In this document: positions 44,669 to 51,856 of the stretch, piece by piece
How the letters are laid out: each line of letters opens with the position of its first letter
Numbering within the stretch: the first letter of the stretch is position 1
Source: JAUIKM01 sp964445695
GTDB taxonomy: Bacteria; Bacteroidota; Ignavibacteria; Kapaibacteriales; UBA7675
Assembly: GCA_964445695.1 (NCBI GenBank)
Contig: CAYULF010000003.1
Span: 186,001 to 250,000 of the forward strand
Length of the DNA: 64,000 bases
Direction of reading: 5' to 3'
Position numbers and translations under genes: made by a program
The notes under the pieces: model-generated
Database searches by the model: none
Seen by the model: the letters and a program-made list of their open reading frames with translations, nothing else
Told to the model about the DNA's origin: nothing

Positions 44669-44793
44669 GTTTTTACCCATTTCGATTTTCACTCGTGCCC
44701 GATCTTGCCTATTGCTCTTGAGTGTTCTTCCGTAAGTGTCGGTTCAGGTCACGATTTCACTTTACTCTGTCAGCCTATCGAATTGCCGGCGTA

Positions 44794-45852
44794 TCAGCCG
44801 CGATCACGTCCGTGGCCATGGCGGCGGACCGGACGATCGTCGCAGGGCCATTCGCCGGTTTCCTGCCAGGAGTTCCAGATTTCAAGCTGCTCGTCGGTCA
44901 GGATGCTTTTGATGTCCGCCAGAAGTGCGTCGCGGGCGGCGGCAATTGCGTCTGCCAGTTCCTGGCGAGCGGCGGCCAGCGCTTCTTCATCCACTTCGGC
45001 GCCGCGCAGTTTGGCGAGCAATTCGTGCAGTTCCGCTTTCAGCTCGCGAGCTTCGGCGTTGTTGTCCGCCTGAGCGTCGCTGATAGCCTGGCGAATTTCG
45101 TGCAACTGGGCATTGAGTTCATCAATTTCCGCACCGGTGCTTTCACGCAGAGCGGCCAGCAGATCGTGGTACTCTTCACGCGTGATGTCGCCGTTGCGCA
45201 GTTGCATTTGCAGTTCGCGCGCCTGTGACTGCATTTCGCGTTTGAGTTCGTTGATCTCAGTAATCAACTCGGACATTTGCTCGCGGTACTCCGAGGCAAT
45301 CTCGTCGTTGGCTGCTTTGATTTCCTCAAGACGCTCGCGGATTTCCGCCATGCGCGCCTGTTCTTCCTCGGTCAGTTCGGAGGCATCGGTTTTCAATGCG
45401 CGCACGGTTTCCTGATAGGAAGCGTATGCTTCGTGCACAGCCTCGCGGTAAGTAGCCAGGAATCCGGAAATCGTTTCCTTCTGTGTGTCATCGATGTCGA
45501 GGCAGGGGAAGGGAATTGCGGCAAATCGCTGAGCCGCATCGCCGCCTTTACCGCGGTCTTTGTCTTTACCGCGTCCACGATCATCGCCGTTGCCGTCGCG
45601 ATCGCGCTCATCGCCGTCGTAGCCGATCCCGCCGCCGCCGAAGCCGAGAGGCAGGTCGTCGGCGTCTTCACCAATCAGTTCATCAAGCGCGATGTCCTGG
45701 AGGTCGTTTTGTTGAACTACGATTCCAGAAGCTTCGTCGCCGCTCATCAGATTTGAGTTGTCGTCGCAGGCGGTCGTAAACACTACGCCGCCGCCCAGGA
45801 AAGCAATCAGCATCAGCCGAATGCCGGTCCGTGTTCCACGTTTCGTTCTCAT
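44794..45852 (-). CDS. Coiled-coil lipoprotein, Spy/CpxP-like
   Basis: About 352 residues. The signal peptide has lipobox FTTAC. It is followed by a Gly/Asp/Arg/Lys-rich low-complexity segment (residues about 70-110), then a long, nearly uninterrupted charged coiled coil (about 120-310). The ending ILTDEQLEIWNSW resembles the LTxxQ motif of Spy/CpxP periplasmic chaperones, and an earlier DIDDTQKETISGFLATYREAV resembles the first such motif. The ATG at 45852 (MRTKRGTRTG) is chosen over 45867 because it gives a more standard signal peptide. It is divergent from the ECF sigma/anti-sigma pair, so it may be a target of that envelope-stress regulon. The chaperone role is inferred. Confidence 0.75.
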   Translation of the reverse strand: MRTKRGTRTGIRLMLIAFLGGGVVFTTACDDNSNLMSGDEASGIVVQQNDLQDIALDELIGEDADDLPLGFGGGGIGYDGDERDRDGNGDDRGRGKDKDRGKGGDAAQRFAAIPFPCLDIDDTQKETISGFLATYREAVHEAYASYQETVRALKTDASELTEEEQARMAEIRERLEEIKAANDEIASEYREQMSELITEINELKREMQSQARELQMQLRNGDITREEYHDLLAALRESTGAEIDELNAQLHEIRQAISDAQADNNAEARELKAELHELLAKLRGAEVDEEALAAARQELADAIAAARDALLADIKSILTDEQLEIWNSWQETGEWPCDDRPVRRHGHGRDRG

Positions 45853-46155
45853 AGTATGCTGGTCCATTCTCGTTAAAAAATCCGCGCCGTATTCTGGAAG
45901 CGCTCGGGGGAAGAAATGCGCGATAGAATTTGCTTGTTACAGCAAAAGTGAACAAAATTTGAATCGCGTCGATTTTCACTCTGATTTTGCTGTTGGACAG
46001 CATTCAGTATTTTTGTCTGGCCTGAACGCCCGAAGCATCAAGTAAGATGCGCGCATATAACCTAATGTACACATGCATGCTGTCCATCCCGATTGACCCC
46101 GGTATTTTTTCGTGTAACATCAAAATGCTCTCGTGCATTTCTGCTGGAGTCGATA
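45853..46155. promoter_or_regulatory. Divergent promoter region of lipoprotein and ECF sigma factor
   Basis: This 303-bp region must drive both genes. A small inverted repeat, GCATC-6 nt-GATGC, lies at 46035-46050. If the sigma factor autoregulates, its promoter should be here, but I cannot pick the boxes without knowing its consensus. Confidence 0.4.
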
Positions 46156-46716
46156 ATGAAGTCAGTTGATTATCCGGCACTGAGTGACGAAGACCTGTTT
46201 GAACTGGTCAAGCGTCACAACGACAAGGTCGCCTTCGATGTGCTGTACAAACGCTACGATCGACGCCTGTTTTCCTACTGCCTGAGGGCTATGGAAGACA
46301 GGGATGAAGCCAAAGATGTCTACCAGCAGGCAATTATGAATATCTATGCCAAGCGGGACACCTTCAAAGGCGGAAGCTTCGTAGCCTGGTTAATGACCAT
46401 CGTTCGCAACCAGTGCCTGATGGCCAAGCGCAGTAAAAAGTACACGCGCGACGTCGATGAGATGCAGAACGTCCTCGTGGCGAGCGACTCCGTCGGAGCG
46501 ACCGACCACGGACTCAACGAAGCGGTGCACAAAGCCGTTGACTCATTACCGGCCGATTTCAAAGAAGTTGTTGCAATGCGCTACTTCGATGAATTTTCTT
46601 ACGAACAGATCGCCCAGACACTGGGAATTTCGATGTCTCTCGTCAAAGTGCGTCTGTACCGAGCTAAAAAACTGTTGCTTGAAGCACTGTCTCCATATCG
46701 GGAGGAGCTTCTATGA
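46156..46716 (+). CDS. ECF-type RNA polymerase sigma factor
   Basis: A 186-residue sigma-70 family protein. The frame is open from 46093, but the ATG at 46156 (MKSVDYPALS) has GGAG 8 bp upstream. Region 2 covers about residues 22-90 (FDVLYKRYDRRLFSYC, AKDVYQQAIMNIY, FVAWLMTIVRNQCL), and region 4 about 120-180 (AVDSLPADFKEVVAMRYFDEFSYEQIAQTLGISMSLVKVRLYRAKKLL). Region 3 is absent, as in ECF factors. It should direct transcription of a small regulon, held in check by the membrane protein whose gene overlaps by 4 bp (ATGA). Confidence 0.93.
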   Translation: MKSVDYPALSDEDLFELVKRHNDKVAFDVLYKRYDRRLFSYCLRAMEDRDEAKDVYQQAIMNIYAKRDTFKGGSFVAWLMTIVRNQCLMAKRSKKYTRDVDEMQNVLVASDSVGATDHGLNEAVHKAVDSLPADFKEVVAMRYFDEFSYEQIAQTLGISMSLVKVRLYRAKKLLLEALSPYREELL

Positions 46717-47642
46717 ATCGCGATGAACTCATGGCAAAATATCTGGACGGCAGTCTCAATGCCGACGAACAGGCGCACCTGCAGTCGCTGCTGGATTCGT
46801 CGCCTGAGTTGGCCGAAGAGTTGCGTGCGCTGGAGGGGCTTGAACAGGCTCTGGCCGCGGGCGCACCGTCGCTGGCCGCCGTCGATCTCGGCTTTCTTGA
46901 CGAGGTCGGGCGCCGCGCAACAGATATGATTCCGGCTACGCCGCCCGCGGGAGGCGGTCTGGAATCACTCAGCGCCAAACTGGGTGGAAGCATTGCCGCC
47001 AAGATCGCCGGAATCGGCGGTGCGATCATTGTTGCAGGCGGCGCCGGAGTCGCGGTCTGGCAGATGCAGTCGACCGACGATCTTTCCGCTCCGCCGCAAG
47101 CTACCGAGCAGATCGTCACCGACATAGACGAAGCTCCCTCAGCGCTGCAGGACCTGGAGCAGCCGCTGGACGAAACGCCGCTTGATGCCACGACGCAACC
47201 CGACGACGAGTCGAATGAACCACAAGCCGACATCGAACAGGATGAGGCGCTGAATTCGCACTCTGAGACTGACGGCGTCGAAAACATGGAAAAAAGCCAG
47301 GCGAATACGCAGTCAGGTACGACCGATCTTCCGAAAGCGGACGCTCCGGTCAGCACAGCCACAGAGGATGCCGAGTCCGGCACGGTGCACGGCGATGTGG
47401 AGAGTGAGGCGGCTCTGTTTAATCAGGATCTGCAGCGGTTGAACCAGAAGTTTCGCGCGGCGCAAACGGCGGGCGACAAGGCGACGGTGGCACAGACGGC
47501 GCTGCAACTGGGCAGGCTGCTGGAAGGACGCAATGCGGCGGACAGCCGTAAGTACTACGAACTGGCCGTCAGTTTTGCAGGCAAAGCCGGACTGCGGGAA
47601 GTTGAACTTGCCGCGCGGCAGGCGCTCGACGGCATGAAGTAA
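46713..47642 (+). CDS. Putative membrane anti-sigma factor
   Basis: A 309-residue single-pass protein. The N-terminus (ELMAKYLDGSLNADEQAHL to about residue 50) is the helical anti-sigma segment without the zinc-binding HxxxCxxC of ZAS proteins. One membrane segment lies at about 88-112 (IAGIGGAIIVAGGAGVAVW). A long acidic, disordered periplasmic stretch (about 115-225) follows, and then a C-terminal helical, TPR-like domain (LNQKFRAAQTAGDKATVAQTA). It overlaps the sigma gene by 4 bp, which with the layout makes it the likely cognate anti-sigma factor. The periplasmic TPR-like domain may sense envelope state. Confidence 0.85.
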   Translation: MNRDELMAKYLDGSLNADEQAHLQSLLDSSPELAEELRALEGLEQALAAGAPSLAAVDLGFLDEVGRRATDMIPATPPAGGGLESLSAKLGGSIAAKIAGIGGAIIVAGGAGVAVWQMQSTDDLSAPPQATEQIVTDIDEAPSALQDLEQPLDETPLDATTQPDDESNEPQADIEQDEALNSHSETDGVENMEKSQANTQSGTTDLPKADAPVSTATEDAESGTVHGDVESEAALFNQDLQRLNQKFRAAQTAGDKATVAQTALQLGRLLEGRNAADSRKYYELAVSFAGKAGLREVELAARQALDGMK

Positions 47643-47688
47643 ATTCAGACACACATCTGCACACCGCCGTATGCAAAATACAGGTGCA

Positions 47689-47714
47689 AACGGGACTCAA
47701 TTTTGGGTCCCGTT
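47689..47714 (+). terminator. Rho-independent terminator after the anti-sigma gene
   Basis: AACGGGAC and GTCCCGTT pair, with extra CAA/TTG pairing inside, and are followed by a T-run. It lies 47 bp after the stop codon. Confidence 0.8.
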
Positions 47715-48021
47715 TTTTGTTTAAGTGCGGCATGGTTAACCGGTCAAGCGCAAAAACAGCTACGTTCATGCGCGAAAACGCACCGTTGGCGTTTTTCCAC
47801 TTGTGAAGCCGCAGGCGTGAATACATGTTACCGGGGTCGAACCTGCCGGAAGGTTCGGCCGCGCCACGCCGGGGAAGCCGCAATGAGGCAGGCCCTGCTC
47901 AAAAAAAATACCGCGTCGCACGGGGCTGGTGGACCGTGTTTTGATGTTGAAAAAAGTGGGAAAAGTGGCAAGGCGGAGGAGGGGGTGGGGGCCCATTTTT
48001 GGGCCCAAAAATTCCACTCAT

Positions 48022-48039
48022 TTGTTGCCTAGGCAACAA
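48022..48039. repeat. Perfect 18-bp palindrome
   Basis: TTGTTGCCTAGGCAACAA reads the same on both strands with no spacer. It is not followed by a T-tract. Its symmetry fits a dimeric DNA-binding protein site; no binder is suggested by the neighbours. Confidence 0.45.
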
Positions 48040-48494
48040 TCTTACCCTTATTACCGCTCAATTTTGCCAAAATTCGCCGGTTTTTTTTGTGCAACCCTTT
48101 TCGCCCGTTGCCTGACCGGACTTTCCAACGCACCTACATGGCTTTTGGTCCGCCGTAAATTGCGGTCCATTCCGTTTGTGCGCTTTTGTTCGTTCGGCGC
48201 CGCCCAACTAAACTCTTTGAGCCTTTTATCTTCGCTTTTAACTCGTATTGACTGCCTTTTTCACAAGTCGACGACATCAACTCTCCATGATCGCTTTGAG
48301 CTCTCACTGACGTTCGGCTCAGGCTCTTTTGACTGTCTTGTTTGCCTCCGAGTCTCAAACGTCAAGATCAAAAGTCGTCTGAATTCAATCAGCCGCGGAG
48401 CTGTAAACACGTCACGCAGTGGCAAGCAAAAAAACAAGCAAGCCGCCGAACAAGTGAGGAGGCGAAGCGTCAGGAGTCAGAAGTTAAACAAGCC

Positions 48495-50435
48495 TCATTT
48501 CTCAAGGCTGAATACCAGAATGCCCTGACGTGGCGCCGGAGCCTGAATGTTCCGCTTTTCGTCCAGTAAATAGCTTTCCAGGTCCGCTGCGTTTAAGGTC
48601 TGTCGGGAGTGATCACCCCGGCGTGGGAATTCCAGAATGTTAAATGAATCCGAAAGATCGCTCAGGAAAGTGTGGGCCTGGTTAAACGCCTCGATAGACG
48701 GCAAAAGTTCGGCGCCGAACAGAATCAGCTCACGCCGTCGCTGCTGTACCACATCGTTGCCGCTTTCGCCCTGACGAAAGCGCAATACGCCGCTGCCGAT
48801 AATCTCCTGACGGCCGCTGGAATCAACGACGCTGAATTCGTAGAGTGTCTGCTGATCGACCAGCGCGCTCATGTCGTAGGCAAAGTCGATCGGCACATCC
48901 AGGCGCGAGGGAGGAATTCCTTCGCCGCCGATTGAGTCGACGGCAAATCCGTTAAAACGCAGCACGATCGACCAGGAAGTTAAACCCGCCTCTGAAATGA
49001 TATCGGACGCAAAACGAACCACCGGCGTCGGGCCGAGCGAAATTGTGTCTTTTGTGCGCAGGAAGCGCGAGCCGTCCGCAAAAACGGCGTTGATGCGCAG
49101 GGCGTTGTCCAGTTTAACCACGTTGCTGTTTAATGGCTGCAGTTCGACCGCATTGCCGCCGTTGCGCTCCACCATATCCTTTAACATCTGCGCCTGGACA
49201 AGCGCCGATGCGCCTTTTTCGCCCAAAGAGTGATAGCTGATTGAAATGTGACCGCCTTCTTTTAGTGCACGTCCGATATCCTGCGGCAGCTTTCTGAATT
49301 GGGCGTATAGCGGGTCGAGCCGCGCCATCACTGTGTTGAAGTCGCTCGGACGCATGGGCGTAAATGAGGTAGGAACCTGAACAAGGCGCTCGACAAGCGT
49401 CGGTTTGAGCTCGAGCGTAAGTGCGTCGCTTTCACTGCCGTCGGTTCCGACAAATTTTGCGGCGACGCTGCCCGTCAGCAGCGGTTCCGGAGCGGGAATT
49501 TCCTGCAGCCACTCCTCGAAGACCTGGATCAAAACGTAGCGTTCCGTTTCGCCTTCGACCGAGGTCTGTTCTTCGCGCCGCAGTCGCAGCGTCATGCGTT
49601 CGCCGGCAATACCGTAGGTCAACGACATGGAAGTGTCGCGCTGAAAAATTGTGTCGCGGCGGATGTGTTTATCAGGCCGTGCGCCGAATGCCAGAGCCAC
49701 GCCGCCGCGTATCGACCAGGTTTTCCATTCCGTTTCTTCGACGATGTTGTTAAGTCCGACAAACAGATCAACGGAAGGGCGCAAGACCGCGTCGGCGCCG
49801 CCTATTGGAATGTCATAGCCGAGCCCGGCGTGCAGCGAAGCCTGCCAGTTTATGGATTCGACGGCGCCGGTCTTTTCCGGAAATTCGTAGACGAGTCCGG
49901 TGCCCGTCGGCAGGCGCTGCTGCTGGTCGTAATACGTTGAAGTAAAAAAGGACAAATGTGCTCCGAGCGTCAGCCAGGGCCAGTAGGGCTCGCGCCAGGC
50001 CAGATAGGGTTCGAGTGCGAAGGCGTCCAGCTCGGTCAAAAGATCGTGCGTAAAAAAGGTGTTGAACGGCGCGTCGCTGACCAGGATTGTCGTGGCTTCA
50101 AATGCGCGGAACTGCGGCTCATATCTTTGGTATTCCGCGCGCAGCCCGGCGTGAAACGGCACACCAAGCGGTATTTCAACAAAACCGTGCAGTGCAAAAT
50201 TGACTTCGCTTGTATCGCCGAAGCGCGCTTCAGGTTTGGGCACGCCCGGCAGATTGTTGAAGTCGGCGCTGTGAGTAACTTCACCGACAGAGATGCCGCC
50301 GCCGTACTGCACATCTCCCGATCGCGCAGCCGCGCTTGAAGTTAACAGGATTGCACACAAACAACCGATGAAGCAGCCGATAAAACAGCCGAACAGATAT
50401 TTGCGAATGGGGAAGCTTGGCGTCGGTGCCGGCAT
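48495..50435 (-). CDS. Putative outer-membrane/surface protein
   Basis: A 646-residue exported protein of unknown family. The signal region contains a short repeated hydrophobic motif (GCFIGCFIGCLCAILL) and a cleavage-like SAAARS. Residues about 40-265 alternate aromatic strands and turns, as in outer-membrane beta barrels (FALHGFVEIPLGVPFHAGLRAEY, WLTLGAHLSFFTSTYY). The second half (about 270-640) has two Ig-like or PapD-like modules and a segment RALKEGGHISISYHSLGEKGASALVQAQML that recalls OmpA-like periplasmic domains. It is transcribed after, and 23 bp from, a T9SS-tailed protein, so the two probably form one surface unit. Confidence 0.7.
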   Translation of the reverse strand: MPAPTPSFPIRKYLFGCFIGCFIGCLCAILLTSSAAARSGDVQYGGGISVGEVTHSADFNNLPGVPKPEARFGDTSEVNFALHGFVEIPLGVPFHAGLRAEYQRYEPQFRAFEATTILVSDAPFNTFFTHDLLTELDAFALEPYLAWREPYWPWLTLGAHLSFFTSTYYDQQQRLPTGTGLVYEFPEKTGAVESINWQASLHAGLGYDIPIGGADAVLRPSVDLFVGLNNIVEETEWKTWSIRGGVALAFGARPDKHIRRDTIFQRDTSMSLTYGIAGERMTLRLRREEQTSVEGETERYVLIQVFEEWLQEIPAPEPLLTGSVAAKFVGTDGSESDALTLELKPTLVERLVQVPTSFTPMRPSDFNTVMARLDPLYAQFRKLPQDIGRALKEGGHISISYHSLGEKGASALVQAQMLKDMVERNGGNAVELQPLNSNVVKLDNALRINAVFADGSRFLRTKDTISLGPTPVVRFASDIISEAGLTSWSIVLRFNGFAVDSIGGEGIPPSRLDVPIDFAYDMSALVDQQTLYEFSVVDSSGRQEIIGSGVLRFRQGESGNDVVQQRRRELILFGAELLPSIEAFNQAHTFLSDLSDSFNILEFPRRGDHSRQTLNAADLESYLLDEKRNIQAPAPRQGILVFSLEK

Positions 50436-50458
50436 AGTGTGCTGGTATTGTGGGCGAA

Positions 50459-51676
50459 TTACTCGATGATCAGCAGGCGCGTGATCGAGTTGGCGTTAAT
50501 GGACAGGCGCAGATAGTACAGGCCGCTTGCAAGCTGGCCGAGGTTGTTAAGTTCAAATTCAACAACAGCGTCTTCGCGAGGGAGCAGGTCCGTCAGATTG
50601 CGCAAAACCTCGCCGCGCGAATTGTACAGCACGAGCAGGACGTCGTTTAGTCTGTTCGAATCGTCGTCCTGCGGTACGCTGGTCGCGCGAATCATCGCAC
50701 TGGCCGAGGCCGGGTTGGGCGACACATCCAGTTCCAGATCGGCCTGGTTGACGTTGAGCAGCCGCGGAATGCCGTTCTCGTAGTACACGTCCTCTATTGC
50801 AAAGGAGCCGTGACCGACCGCTACCGGACTTAACAGCGTGTCGCGCGCTTCCAGCGGCAGCGGGACGTTCCACGTAAACTCAATTATTTGAATTTCTGAT
50901 TGCTGCAGATCGCCGAGCATGACCACCATGGGTATATTAAACAGGGTGTCGCCGACATCGATCCGGCTGTCCCGCGTTACCTGCAGCGATTTCTGCACCG
51001 CCTGGATTCCGTGCACGATCGGCGAGCGGTCGCTGATATTGGCAGGCGCAAGGACCGTGGCGTTAATAGTAAACGTGACGCGCGCAAAATTGACGCGGGT
51101 CAGCGCATAGGGCCGCGAATCAAATCGCTCGAGAATGACAGGTACGTTGATGGTATCGCCGACGGCGCCGGAGAGCGCGGGAATATAGACGCTGTCGATA
51201 GGTGTGCGATCCTGGATCATGTTGGCGCGCAGCTCGACGCGGATCGTGTCGGTGCGGCTGACGAAGGTCGCAAAAGCGGTTTTAATGCCGTTCGGCTCCA
51301 TTTCCTGCGGCGGAGGCGGGCGGAACAGGATGTTGATTGCCACGCGATCCTCCCGCTGCACCACGAAGCGATTGCGCAGTACGCGGAACAGTTTGGCATC
51401 CGGGCCGGTGAGCGGCTGAGCGTTAAAATTGACGCTGATGTTGCGGCAATTGGTGAACACCAGCACCTGGGTACGCCCCTCCGAATCGCGGTTGACGTCG
51501 CCGAAATCCAGCACATCGGGAGCGGTGACGACGTTGTCGTTTAACACCATGTCGCCCGTGGACTTGCCGTCCTGCGGCGCGGCAAACGACGTTGTAGACG
51601 CCGCAACTGCCCACAGCACGACGAACAAAATGGTCATCGGGCAAGGGCCGCAGGGAGTGACAGGATGTTTGATCAT
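50459..51676 (-). CDS. T9SS type A sorting-domain surface protein
   Basis: A 405-residue exported protein. The signal peptide core is MTILFVVLWAVAASTTSFA. Residues about 50-130 form an ASH/abnormal-spindle-like beta sandwich (VLDFGDVNRDSEGRTQVLVF with the family FTNCR). A second beta domain (VGDTINVPVILERF) resembles cohesin-like repeats. The last about 85 residues match T9SS type A C-terminal domains: LELDVSPNPASASAMIR, VLYNSRGEVLRNL, and the ending LASGLYYLRL followed by ITRLLIIE. The sorting domain predicts export through the type IX system and attachment to the cell surface. ATG 51676 has GGAAG about 7 bp upstream. Confidence 0.82.
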   Translation of the reverse strand: MIKHPVTPCGPCPMTILFVVLWAVAASTTSFAAPQDGKSTGDMVLNDNVVTAPDVLDFGDVNRDSEGRTQVLVFTNCRNISVNFNAQPLTGPDAKLFRVLRNRFVVQREDRVAINILFRPPPPQEMEPNGIKTAFATFVSRTDTIRVELRANMIQDRTPIDSVYIPALSGAVGDTINVPVILERFDSRPYALTRVNFARVTFTINATVLAPANISDRSPIVHGIQAVQKSLQVTRDSRIDVGDTLFNIPMVVMLGDLQQSEIQIIEFTWNVPLPLEARDTLLSPVAVGHGSFAIEDVYYENGIPRLLNVNQADLELDVSPNPASASAMIRATSVPQDDDSNRLNDVLLVLYNSRGEVLRNLTDLLPREDAVVEFELNNLGQLASGLYYLRLSINANSITRLLIIE

Positions 51677-51856
51677 AAGGGCTTCCGCGGAATGCGACGC
51701 AAACTGAAGCGCCGATAATACAAAAAGCAGGCGGCTTGCACAAATACGACGCAGCGGGGCGGACGGTCGTGATTTGATTGCCAGGAAGCCGCGAAGTATT
51801 TTTGCAGCTGTGTTCCTCGCAAGTCTCTTCCTGCTCTACCAACCTGCGGATACTTC

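Larger units (their letters stand above)
47643..48494. other. 852-bp intergenic region
   Basis: It holds the terminator of the sigma/anti-sigma operon at its left end and an 18-bp palindrome at 48022. A GGGCCC pair flanks a T-rich loop at 47989-48006. The ORFs at 47569-48569 overlap in several frames and lack support. Confidence 0.5.

Noticed and set aside
47929..48569. Basic small ORFs in the 48-kb gap
   Set aside because: Overlapping frames in low-complexity sequence; one runs into the 3' end of a real minus-strand gene.
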